This document shows, in pieces, positions 34,671 to 42,545 of a stretch of DNA of 50,638 nucleotides. The notes below the pieces were generated by a model, which worked only from the letters and a program-made list of their open reading frames with translations, did no database searches and was not told the origin of the DNA. Position 1 is the stretch's first letter. Every line of letters begins with the position of its first letter. Both the position numbers and the translations under genes were made by a program. Source of the DNA: Bacteroidales bacterium (GTDB taxonomy: Bacteria; Bacteroidota; Bacteroidia; Bacteroidales; Paludibacteraceae); assembly GCA_022777485.1 (NCBI GenBank), contig JALFGC010000037.1:1-50638 (forward strand). The letters are read 5' to 3'.

Positions 34671-35411
34671 ATGGAACGGTTAGTGATTATCCCAACCTAC
34701 AACGAGAAGGAAAACATCGAAGCGATTATCACGGCGGTGATGAACCTGCCGCTGGCATTTGAGGTGCTGGTGATAGACGATGGTTCTCCTGATGGTACGG
34801 CGGACATCGTGAAAGGTCTGATGGCAGGCAAGTATGCCGGCAGGGTGCACCTCGTGGAACGTCAAGGGAAATTGGGACTTGGTACAGCCTATATCGCCGG
34901 CTTTAAGTGGGCAATAGAACACAAAGCGGAGTATATCTTCGAGATGGACGCAGACTTCAGCCACAACCCGCAAGATCTGCTCAAGTTGTACGACGCCTGC
35001 GCCAACGAGGGCGCAGACTTAGCGATAGGCAGCCGCTATGTAACGGGTGTGAATGTGGTGAACTGGCCGATGGGGCGCGTGCTGATGAGTTACTTCGCCA
35101 GCAAGTACGTGCGTTTTGTGCTGGGTATGCCCGTTTGCGACACGACCGCCGGGTTCGTATGCTATCGCCGCAATGTACTGGAGACCATAGAGTTAGACAA
35201 GATACGCTTCAAAGGTTATGCGTTCCAGATAGAGATGAAGTTCACCGCCTACAAGTGCGGCTTCCGTATCAAAGAGGTGCCGATTATCTTTGTGAACCGC
35301 GTACTGGGAACGAGCAAGATGTCGGGCGGGATATTCTCGGAGGCGTTGTTGGGTGTGATTCGGCTAAAAGTGTCGTCGTGGACGAGAAAGTATCCGAAAA
35401 AGACCGTCTAA
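34671..35411 (+). CDS. GT2 polyprenol-phosphate mannosyltransferase-type glycosyltransferase
   Basis: 246 residues; MERLVIIPTYNEKENIEAII, IDDGSPDGTADIV and EMDADFSHNP (DAD metal site), then AIGSRYVTGV, NWPMGRV and PVCDTTAGFVCYRR, a strong match to dolichol-phosphate mannose synthase-like proteins. It transfers a sugar from a nucleotide donor to a lipid phosphate for envelope glycans or protein O-glycosylation. The last codons (KKTV) and stop lie in a family E repeat, so the end may have been rewritten. Confidence 0.92.
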   Translation: MERLVIIPTYNEKENIEAIITAVMNLPLAFEVLVIDDGSPDGTADIVKGLMAGKYAGRVHLVERQGKLGLGTAYIAGFKWAIEHKAEYIFEMDADFSHNPQDLLKLYDACANEGADLAIGSRYVTGVNVVNWPMGRVLMSYFASKYVRFVLGMPVCDTTAGFVCYRRNVLETIELDKIRFKGYAFQIEMKFTAYKCGFRIKEVPIIFVNRVLGTSKMSGGIFSEALLGVIRLKVSSWTRKYPKKTV

Positions 35412-35527
35412 CGACTGAAAGACCGCTGACGCTAAAAGACAAAAGACCGCTCACATCGTTCGCTGAAAGACTGATATAGTAAATAAGTCGGACAACGAAG
35501 CGGTCGGACAACGAAGTGGTCGGACAA
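35404..35527. repeat. Family E composite palindrome with GACTGATATAGTA centre
   Basis: The left half GACCGTCTAACGACTGAAAG and GACCGCTCACATCGTTCGCT ends CTGAAAGACTGATATAGTAA; the right half TCGGACAACGAAGCGGTCGG is inverted. It provides the stop codon of the preceding gene and is followed by a family F module. Confidence 0.78.
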
Positions 35528-35531
35528 TATT

Positions 35532-35616
35532 CTCTGCAAAAATCCCATAAATCTCGTGAGCGTCAGCGAGCAGGACAATAATAACACCCTTGCTACGGGC
35601 TACGCCCTTGCAGAGA
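35532..35616. repeat. Family F module, inverted copy, beside a family E element
   Basis: 85 bp, CTCTGCAA...TTGCAGAG, opposite orientation to 28115 and 47057. It is followed by GCGGATGTTAGC and GTCAGTCAGTGGAGCGGTC, half of another E arm (to 35670). Confidence 0.76.
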
Positions 35617-35695
35617 TGAAGAAGGATTTTTTGCGGATGTTAGCAAAACAAGTCAGTCAGTGGAGCGGTCAAACAAACCTTTTTTAGTTCATCCT

Positions 35696-36904
35696 TTGAA
35701 ACATTTTCCATATTATATATTGTGCTGTCTGCTGGTGTTGAGCAGTTGCGGGCAGCGGGGCGAGGGTCGCTACGAGGAGGAAACGCCTTGCGACGATAGT
35801 GTGTTTGTGCGGTATGAGTACGGTATTCCTATCGACTCTTTCCGTGTGGACACGGGTTATGTGCGCGAGGGTGAGACCTTAGGCGGGATACTCAAGCGTT
35901 GCGGTGCTACTACTCGGCAGATGAGCGGTGTGCTGACGCTGGACAAAGCGCAGTTTGATGTGCGGCAGATACGAGCAGGCAAGCGCTATTTAGCACTATA
36001 TCAGCCCGATAGCGTACTCTGCTATTGGTTGTATCAGCCCGATATTCGTACTGCGAAGGTGCTACACCTGACGGACTCGCTGCATGTGGAGCACTTCGAG
36101 AAGCCTATTCAGTTGGTGGAGCGGAGGGCGCAGGCGACGATAGAGAGCAGCCTGTGGAACGCGATGGTGGAAAACGACCTGCCCGTGGACCTGGCGCTGG
36201 AACTGAGCGAGATATACGCATGGACGATAGACTTCTTCGGTTTGCAGAAGGGGGACTCGGTACGCGTGTATTATGAAGAGCAGTTCGTGGACAGCACGCG
36301 GATTGGCATAGGCAGTATCTACGCCGCGCATTTCTACCACGGACGGCGTTGGCAGGAAGCGTATTGGTATGAGAACGAGGATATTAGCGGCTATTTTGAT
36401 GAGCAGGGGAACAGCCTGCGCAAGGCGTTTTTGAAGGCACCGCTGAACTACAAGCGTATCTCCAGCCGCTTCACCTACGCGCGCAGGCACCCGATATATA
36501 AGATTGTGCGGCCACATACGGGCGTAGATTATGCGGCGCCCGCGGGCACACCCGTGGTGTCGATAGGCGACGGCACGGTGGTGGAGAAAGGCTACAAAGG
36601 CGGCGGCGGGCACACAGTGAAGATACGGCACAACAGCACCTATACGACGGCGTACCTGCACCTGAGCAAGTACGCGAAAGACCTGCGCGTGGGCAATCGC
36701 GTGAAGCAGGGAGAGGTGATTGGCTATGTGGGGAGCAGCGGGTCGTCCACAGGTCCGCACTTGGACTTCCGCGTGTGGAAGAACGGGACGCCTATTGACC
36801 CGCTGAAGATGGAGTCGCCGCCCGTGGAGCCCGTGCCCGCGAAGTACAAGGCGGCGTTTGACTCAACGACGCTGGTACTGAAAGAGAAATTGTGTAATCT
36901 ATAG
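35696..36904 (+). CDS. M23 family peptidoglycan endopeptidase, lipoprotein
   Basis: 402 residues from the TTG at 35696, which gives a clean lipoprotein signal (MKHFPYYILCCLLVLSSC). A GTG 12 codons upstream lies inside a repeat and adds a poor signal n-region. A periplasmic LysM/OapA-like N-terminal region (GETLGGILKRCGAT) is followed by the M23 domain: RPHTGVDYAAP (HxxxD zinc ligands), TTAYLHLSKY, and SSTGPHLDFRVWKNG, where HxH reads HxD as in many Bacteroidota members. Likely cuts cross-links during growth. argS follows by 40 bp. Confidence 0.88.
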   Translation: MKHFPYYILCCLLVLSSCGQRGEGRYEEETPCDDSVFVRYEYGIPIDSFRVDTGYVREGETLGGILKRCGATTRQMSGVLTLDKAQFDVRQIRAGKRYLALYQPDSVLCYWLYQPDIRTAKVLHLTDSLHVEHFEKPIQLVERRAQATIESSLWNAMVENDLPVDLALELSEIYAWTIDFFGLQKGDSVRVYYEEQFVDSTRIGIGSIYAAHFYHGRRWQEAYWYENEDISGYFDEQGNSLRKAFLKAPLNYKRISSRFTYARRHPIYKIVRPHTGVDYAAPAGTPVVSIGDGTVVEKGYKGGGGHTVKIRHNSTYTTAYLHLSKYAKDLRVGNRVKQGEVIGYVGSSGSSTGPHLDFRVWKNGTPIDPLKMESPPVEPVPAKYKAAFDSTTLVLKEKLCNL

Positions 36905-36944
36905 AGGTTAAAGATATTATTGAGACGAAAAAAAATATATTCCC

Positions 36945-38735
36945 ATGACAATAGAACAAACCCTTTCATCGTTAGTAATCAAGGCGGTTAAGGCACTCTA
37001 TGATATTGATGCTGCACCGCAGCAAGTGCAGTTGCAGAAGACTCGCCCTGAGTTCGAGGGAAATATCACTGTGGTGGTGTTCCCGTTTGTGAAGGCAGCC
37101 CGCAAAGCCCCCGCGCAGGTGGCAGCGGAGTTGGGACAATGGTTAGTGGAGAACGGACAGATAGTCAGTACGTTCAACGCTGTGCAGGGTTTTCTGAACC
37201 TGAGCATTAGCGACGCTTTCTGGCTGGAGCAGTTGCGCGACATGGCTGCCAACGAGCATTATGGTGACAGCACGGAGAAACGCGGGCTGATGATGGTGGA
37301 GTACTCATCACCGAACACGAACAAGCCGCTCCACCTCGGGCATGTGCGCAATAACCTTCTGGGTTATTCCATTGCGCAGATTCAGGAAGCCAACGGCTGG
37401 CAGGTGGTGAAGACGAACATCGTGAACGACCGCGGTATCCACATCTGCAAGTCGATGCTGGCTTGGCTGAAGTTCGGCAACGGCGAGACTCCCGAGACGA
37501 GCGGGAAGAAAGGCGACCACCTAATTGGCGACTACTATGTGCGCTTCGACAAGGAGTACAAGGCGCAGGTAGCAGAACTCGTAGCAGGCGGCATGGACGA
37601 GGAGCAGGCGAAGAAAGAGGCGCCGCTGATGAAAGAGGCGCAGGCGATGCTACTCCAATGGGAGCAAGGCGACGCCGAGGTACGCGCCCTCTGGGAAAAA
37701 ATGAACAGTTGGGTGTATGCCGGCTTTGACGAGACCTACAAGCAGATGGGCGTGTCGTTCGATAAGATTTACTACGAGAGCAACACCTACCTCGAAGGCA
37801 AGAAAGAGGTGGAGCGCGGCTTGGCGGAGGGTAAGTTCTACCGCCGCGCGGATAACTCCGTGTGGGCAGACCTGACGGAGAACGGCTTGGACGAGAAACT
37901 GCTGCTGCGCACGGACGGCACCTCCGTCTATATGACGCAGGATATCGGCACCGCCAAACTGCGTTTTCAAGACTACCCGATAGACAAGATGGTGTACGTG
38001 GTGGGCAACGAGCAGGAGTATCACTTCAAGGTGCTGAGTATCCTGTTAGACCGATTAGGATTCCCCTTCGGCAAGGAGTTGGTACACTTCTCCTACGGTA
38101 TGGTGGAACTGCCGAACGGCAAGATGAAGAGCCGAGAGGGCACGGTGGTGGACGCTGATGACCTGATGGCGGCGATGATACAAGACGCCCGCGAAATCAG
38201 CAAGGACAAGGTGAACACCCTGCCCGATGTAACCCCCGCCGAGGCAGAGGAGATAGCCCGCAAGGTGGGACTCGGGGCACTGAAATACTTTATCTTGAAG
38301 GTTGACCCGCGCAAGAACATGCTCTTCAACCCCGCGGAGTCGATTGACTTCAACGGCAACACGGGACCGTTCATCCAATATACCTACGCGCGTATTCAGT
38401 CTGTGCTACGCAAAGCCCAAGGGATGGACGAATTACGATTTACGAATTACGATTCGGGAGTTAGTCTGAACGAGAAGGAGTTGGGACTGATACAACGCTT
38501 GTGCGACTTCCCTGCCGTGGTGAAGCAGGCGGGCGACGAGTTCTCGCCCGCGGTGATTTGCAACTACGCCTACGCGCTGGCGTGCGATTTTAACTCATTC
38601 TACCATGATTATTCTATCCTCAACGAGCCCGATGCCGACAAGCGCGCGCTGCGTATTGCGCTCTCGGCAGAGGTGGCAAGGGTGATTGCTCGCGCGATGG
38701 CGCTACTCGGCATCGAGGTGCCTGAACGGATGTAA
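36945..38735 (+). CDS. argS: Arginyl-tRNA synthetase
   Basis: 596 residues. Class I synthetase: HIGH-like SSPNTNKPLHLGHVRNN (about 126-142), KMSK-equivalent region GKMKSREG, N-terminal Arg-S tRNA-D-loop-binding domain, and C-terminal DALR anticodon domain ending LLGIEVPERM. The stretch DELRFTNYDSG near 496-506 lies in the linker before the DALR domain and is encoded by AATTACGATTTACGAATTAC, an AT repeat resembling family B, so it is probably a tolerated insertion. Terminator immediately downstream. Confidence 0.95.
   Translation: MTIEQTLSSLVIKAVKALYDIDAAPQQVQLQKTRPEFEGNITVVVFPFVKAARKAPAQVAAELGQWLVENGQIVSTFNAVQGFLNLSISDAFWLEQLRDMAANEHYGDSTEKRGLMMVEYSSPNTNKPLHLGHVRNNLLGYSIAQIQEANGWQVVKTNIVNDRGIHICKSMLAWLKFGNGETPETSGKKGDHLIGDYYVRFDKEYKAQVAELVAGGMDEEQAKKEAPLMKEAQAMLLQWEQGDAEVRALWEKMNSWVYAGFDETYKQMGVSFDKIYYESNTYLEGKKEVERGLAEGKFYRRADNSVWADLTENGLDEKLLLRTDGTSVYMTQDIGTAKLRFQDYPIDKMVYVVGNEQEYHFKVLSILLDRLGFPFGKELVHFSYGMVELPNGKMKSREGTVVDADDLMAAMIQDAREISKDKVNTLPDVTPAEAEEIARKVGLGALKYFILKVDPRKNMLFNPAESIDFNGNTGPFIQYTYARIQSVLRKAQGMDELRFTNYDSGVSLNEKELGLIQRLCDFPAVVKQAGDEFSPAVICNYAYALACDFNSFYHDYSILNEPDADKRALRIALSAEVARVIARAMALLGIEVPERM
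38430..38453. repeat. AT repeat inside argS coding sequence
   Basis: AATTACGATTTACGAATTAC then GATT, iterated TTACGAATTACGA, in frame in argS at a domain linker. Confidence 0.6.
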
Positions 38736-38765
38736 GCGTATCATAGAGTCGCTTCATTGATATCG

Positions 38766-38804
38766 AGACTGCTTGACCGAAGGGTCGGGCGGTCTTTTTT
38801 TTTT
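38766..38804 (+). terminator. Terminator of argS
   Basis: 13-bp stem AGACTGCTTGACC / GGTCGGGCGGTCT with G-T wobbles, loop GAAG, then nine T. Confidence 0.93.
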
Positions 38805-38813
38805 ATGGGAGAG

Positions 38814-38917
38814 GTGAGACAGCGAGACAGCGAGACAGCAGTTTCCATAAATTCACGCGCGCGCACGCACATATATATATTTTAGGAAACTGCTGTCTCG
38901 CTGTCTCACTGTCTCAC
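38814..38917. repeat. 33-bp near-perfect inverted repeat with alternating purine-pyrimidine loop
   Basis: Left arm 38814-38846 (iterated GAGACAGC, then AGTTTCC) and right arm 38885-38917 are complementary at 32 of 33 positions. The 38-nt loop contains CGCGCGCGCACGCACATATA. It could extrude as a cruciform or fold as a long RNA hairpin. Confidence 0.92.
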
Positions 38918-38965
38918 TTTCGCCTTCTTCCAATACTGTCCCTGCGTCCCTTGTTCCGTCCCTAA

Positions 38966-39110
38966 AAAAGTACGATTGTTAAGATTTCCCTGCCGCTCCC
39001 CCGCCGAGACCTTATCGCGTGTTTTTCGCGAGTCCCCCGCGGGTCGGTCGCGGGTCGTCCGCAAGCCAATCCGATATCCCGAATGTCCGATTATTAAGAT
39101 TTCCCTGCCG
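38966..39110. repeat. Family L element with TTAAGATTTCC ends and an 11-bp core
   Basis: AAGTACGATTGTTAAGATTT and CCCTGCCGCTCCCCCGCC at the left, core at 39015-39058, CCGCAAGCCAATCCGATAT, then GTCCGATTATTAAGATTTCC and a second CCCTGCCGCTCCCCCGCC. So about 20 bp is directly repeated at both ends. Confidence 0.8.
39015..39058. repeat. 11-bp tandem array TCGCGGGTCNN, four units
   Basis: TCGCGTGTTTT, TCGCGAGTCCC, CCGCGGGTCGG and TCGCGGGTCGT, then CCGC. Confidence 0.82.
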
Positions 39111-39145
39111 CTCCCCCGCCCCGCAAGGCGCAACGGCGGAGACCC

Positions 39146-39604
39146 TTAGCGGTCGGCGTTGAGAAAGTGCTCCATCTCCTCGCGGGAAATCCCTTCGCGG
39201 GGAATGACGAGGATAGTGTCGTCACCCGTTATGGTGCCTAACACGACCTCATCCCCACGCGTGTCGATATCGTATGCCACGGCATTGGCGAAGCCCGGAC
39301 GGGTCTTCACAACGGCTAAGACACCATTAAATTCAATGCTGCGGATGGACATCTTCGCTAAGTTGGAGTCAATTCCAAGGACCTTCTGCTCTACGACAGG
39401 GTCGGGCGGGATTACATATTTCTGCCTACCGTCGTCCATGACTTTTTTCTCCGCACGCAGGTCGCGCAGGTCACGACTCAAGGTAGCCTGCGTAACTTCT
39501 ATCCCTTGAAGCCGAAGGGCTTGCGTCAGTTGCTCTTGATTTGCGATGACTTGCGCATTCAGTATCTGGGTGATAATGCGCAAACGATTTACTTTGGCGT
39601 TCAT
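39146..39604 (-). CDS. argR: Arginine repressor ArgR
   Basis: 152 residues. N-terminal winged helix (RLRIITQILNAQVIANQEQL, ATLSRDLRDLRAEKK), and C-terminal hexamerisation/arginine-binding domain (FANAVAYDIDTRG, GTITGDDTILVI). Represses arginine genes when arginine is high. It lies beside argS but on the opposite strand, with the terminator and the 33-bp inverted repeat between. No arginine biosynthesis gene is in the window. Confidence 0.94.
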   Translation of the reverse strand: MNAKVNRLRIITQILNAQVIANQEQLTQALRLQGIEVTQATLSRDLRDLRAEKKVMDDGRQKYVIPPDPVVEQKVLGIDSNLAKMSIRSIEFNGVLAVVKTRPGFANAVAYDIDTRGDEVVLGTITGDDTILVIPREGISREEMEHFLNADR

Positions 39605-39884
39605 AATTAAGACCCTCCTACCCTCCCGCGAAGGGAGAAGTTTTTGGTTGTGAGATTGATTTCGTTATTGTGTGATTTTTATTTCTTTTGTGTCTCTAAG
39701 TGCATTTCCCTTTTTGGGGTTGCAAAGGTACGGTTTTTTTTCGAGATGTGCAAGTATTCTTGCCGAAAATGGCACCTAAACGCGAAATAAATGTACAAAA
39801 AGTGTGCATTTAGGTCCTTTCCACCGAATATGACACAGCACTTGTTCCATTTTGCAAAGTGCTTTGAACAAAATGCACAAGATA
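39605..39884. other. Divergent intergenic region argR / nqrA
   Basis: No gene seen. It includes a short family A arm (39611-39640), the argR promoter, and AT-rich sequence up to the nqrA promoter. Confidence 0.6.
39723..39753 (-). promoter_or_regulatory. Promoter of argR
   Basis: Minus strand TTG (39753-39751), 20-bp spacer with A8, TACCTTTG (39730-39723). The leader is about 110 nt. I see no clear ARG box. Confidence 0.82.
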
Positions 39885-39916
39885 TTTGCGTATGTCGGAA
39901 AAAAGTTGTAACTTTG
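39885..39916 (+). promoter_or_regulatory. Promoter of the nqr operon
   Basis: TTTG (39885-39888), CGTATGTCGG + A6 + GTTG spacer (20 bp), TAACTTTG (39909-39916). The leader is about 65 nt. Confidence 0.86.
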
Positions 39917-39988
39917 CGGGCGTTTTGAGAGATGACCCTATGGAGGTGAAATGCATTAGACCATAAAACTAAACAAACAATTCATAAC

Positions 39989-41326
39989 ATGCAACAAATC
40001 AAACTGAAACGTGGTTTGAACATTCCTTTTGAGGGGCGTGCAGCGGAGACGATAGGGAGCGTTCGTCGTCCTGCCGTTTACCACATTGTTCCTGACCACT
40101 TCGCCGGCATCAAGCCTAAACTCTTGGTGAAAGAAGGCGACCTCGTGAAAGCCGGCAGTCCGCTGTTTCACGACAAGAAGTTCGAGGAGATGTTCTTCAC
40201 ATCGCCGGTTAGCGGCAAGGTGGCAGCGATTGTTCGCGGCGACCGTCGCAAGGTGATGTCGATAGACATTGAGGCAGATGAGACGATTGCGTATCAGACG
40301 TTCGACAAGACGCAAGACCCGAAAGGGCTGCTCTTGTATTCGGGCTTGTGGAGCCTGATTAAGCAACGTCCGTACGACTGCATCGCGCTGCCGAACAAGA
40401 CTCCGAAAGCGGTATTCATCTCTACCTTCGACACGGCTCCAGCGGCTCCGAATTACGAGTGGGTGCTGAAAGGTCAGTTGACCGACCTGCAAGCGGCGGT
40501 GAGCAAGTTGGCAACCATCGCTCCTGTGTATGTGGGTATTCAGGCAGGGGCGAAAGCCATTGAGTTCCGCGAGTTGAAAGATTGCACCTTGTTTGAGGTG
40601 GCAGGTCCCCACCCCGCAGGCAATGTTGGCGTGCAGATTAACCATGTGCTACCTATCGCCAAGGGCGAGACGGTATGGACGATTAACGTGCAAGACCTTG
40701 CCATCATCGGGCGTCTGTTCACCAAAGGCATCGTTGATATGCAGAAGTTGGTGGCGCTGACGGGTCCGTTGGCGGCTACCCCGCAGTACTACAGGGTGTT
40801 GCCCGGTATGCCGGTGAGCGCAGTCTTCGGCTGCAATGTGCAGAGCGGCGAGCCCGTGCGCTATGTGGCAGGCAACCCGCTGAGCGGACATCAGGTAGGC
40901 TTGGACGAGATGATTTCCGTCTATGACAACCAGTTCACCGCGCTGGACGAGGGCAGCGAGACGCATGAGTTCATGGGTTGGTTGATTCCGCGCTTCGGCG
41001 ATTTCAACGCCAGCTGCACTGACCCTGCGAAGCCGTTGCAACGCCTCTTCGGACAGAAAGAATACAACTGGGATGCACGCTTGAAAGGCGGTCGCCGCGC
41101 TATCATCGTGAGCGGCGAGTACGACAAAGTGTTCCCCATGGATATTTACCCCGAATACCTGATAAAGGCGATGATTGCGGGCAATCTTGACCGCATGGAG
41201 CAGTTGGGTGCCTACGAAGTGGCACCCGAGGATTTTGCGCTGTGCGAGTATGTCTGCACGAGCAAGATGCCGCTGCAAGCCATCGTTCGGGCAGCATTGG
41301 ATAACCTCAAAAACGAAGTAGAGTAA
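39989..41326 (+). CDS. nqrA: Na+-translocating NADH:quinone reductase subunit A
   Basis: 445 residues, soluble cytoplasmic subunit with a barrel-sandwich N-terminus (MQQIKLKRGLNIPFEGRA) and RnfC/NqrA-type core (VAGPHPAGNVGVQINHV; GCNVQSGEPVRYVAGNPLSG). Implicated in ubiquinone/menaquinone binding in the complex. First gene of nqrABC-D-(insertion)-EF. One base separates it from nqrB. Confidence 0.95.
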   Translation: MQQIKLKRGLNIPFEGRAAETIGSVRRPAVYHIVPDHFAGIKPKLLVKEGDLVKAGSPLFHDKKFEEMFFTSPVSGKVAAIVRGDRRKVMSIDIEADETIAYQTFDKTQDPKGLLLYSGLWSLIKQRPYDCIALPNKTPKAVFISTFDTAPAAPNYEWVLKGQLTDLQAAVSKLATIAPVYVGIQAGAKAIEFRELKDCTLFEVAGPHPAGNVGVQINHVLPIAKGETVWTINVQDLAIIGRLFTKGIVDMQKLVALTGPLAATPQYYRVLPGMPVSAVFGCNVQSGEPVRYVAGNPLSGHQVGLDEMISVYDNQFTALDEGSETHEFMGWLIPRFGDFNASCTDPAKPLQRLFGQKEYNWDARLKGGRRAIIVSGEYDKVFPMDIYPEYLIKAMIAGNLDRMEQLGAYEVAPEDFALCEYVCTSKMPLQAIVRAALDNLKNEVE

Positions 41327-41327
41327 T

Positions 41328-42536
41328 ATGTTTAAGGGTTTATATAAATTGACAGAGAAACTTCGTCCGACCTTCGATGAAGGCGGGAAGTTGCATTGGC
41401 TACACTCGGTGTACGACGGTTTTGAGACCTTCCTCTTCACGCCGAACACTACGGCAAAGCGTGTGGGGGCACAGATACACGATGGTAGCGACTCGAAACG
41501 TACGATGATTCTGGTGGTGTTGGCATTGGTGCCCGCGCTGCTGTTCGGTATGTACAACGTAGGTTATCAGCACCTGCTGGCAACCGGCGAGTTGGTTCGC
41601 GGCGGCTTGACGAGTGCACTCTTCTGGAAGGCATTCGGTTTTGGCTTCTTGGCTGTACTGCCTTATATCTTAGTTAGTTACATCACCGGTCTCGGTATTG
41701 AGTTCACAGTGGCACAATGGAAGAAAGAGGAGATTCAAGAGGGTTTCTTGGTAACCGGTATCTTGATTCCGCTGATAGTGCCCATCAACACCCCGCTGTG
41801 GATGGTGGCTATCGCTACGGCTTTTGCGGTGATTTTCGCGAAAGAGGTGTTTGGCGGTACGGGCTACAACATCTTCAATGTGGCGCTTATCACGCGCGCG
41901 TTCCTCTTCTTTGCTTATCCTACGCACATGACGGGCGACCAAGCCTTTGTCCGCACAGGCGGCACTTGGGGCTGGGACGGCGGCAAGACGCTGGTGGACG
42001 GATTCTCGGGGGCTACTCCGCTGACACAAGTGGCTACCACGACGGAAGCCAACCTCCTGCCCGTAGGCTTCTGGGATGCCTTCAACGGCTTGATTCCCGG
42101 TTCGGTGGGCGAGACTTGCTGCTGGGCAATCCTATTAGGTGCACTGCTGCTCATCTCAACGGGCGTGGCTTCGTGGAAGACGATGCTGAGCATCTTCGTG
42201 GGTGGCGCGCTGACGGCATGGCTGTTTAATGCTTGCGGTCCGGATACGGCAGCGGCTAACTACCCGTGGTACATGCACTTGGTAACCGGCGGCTTCGCTT
42301 TCGGCGCTGTGTTCATGGCTACCGACCCCGTTACCTCGGCGCGCACGGAATGCGGAAAATGGATTTATGGTTTCTTGATTGGTTTCATGGCGATAGTGAT
42401 TCGTGTGCTCAACCCGGGTTACCCCGAGGGTATGATGCTCGCTATCCTGCTGATGAACGCTTTCGCACCGCTGATTGACTGGTGCGTAGTGCAAGTGAAC
42501 ATCAAACGCCGTATGAAACGCGCAACTGTTAAATAA
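41328..42536 (+). CDS. nqrB: Na+-NQR subunit B
   Basis: 402 residues, about ten membrane helices. Covalent FMN attachment motif SGAT with Thr230 in VDGFSGATPLTQ. Part of the Na+ pathway, and the last flavin before riboflavin/quinone. The C-terminus (VNIKRRMKRATVK) is basic and cytoplasmic. nqrC follows by 9 bp. Confidence 0.95.
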   Translation: MFKGLYKLTEKLRPTFDEGGKLHWLHSVYDGFETFLFTPNTTAKRVGAQIHDGSDSKRTMILVVLALVPALLFGMYNVGYQHLLATGELVRGGLTSALFWKAFGFGFLAVLPYILVSYITGLGIEFTVAQWKKEEIQEGFLVTGILIPLIVPINTPLWMVAIATAFAVIFAKEVFGGTGYNIFNVALITRAFLFFAYPTHMTGDQAFVRTGGTWGWDGGKTLVDGFSGATPLTQVATTTEANLLPVGFWDAFNGLIPGSVGETCCWAILLGALLLISTGVASWKTMLSIFVGGALTAWLFNACGPDTAAANYPWYMHLVTGGFAFGAVFMATDPVTSARTECGKWIYGFLIGFMAIVIRVLNPGYPEGMMLAILLMNAFAPLIDWCVVQVNIKRRMKRATVK

Positions 42537-42545
42537 GGAACGACT

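Noticed and set aside
35660..35695. GTG at 35660 as start of the M23 lipoprotein
   Set aside because: It lies in a family E repeat arm and gives a poor signal peptide; the TTG at 35696 gives a standard lipoprotein signal.
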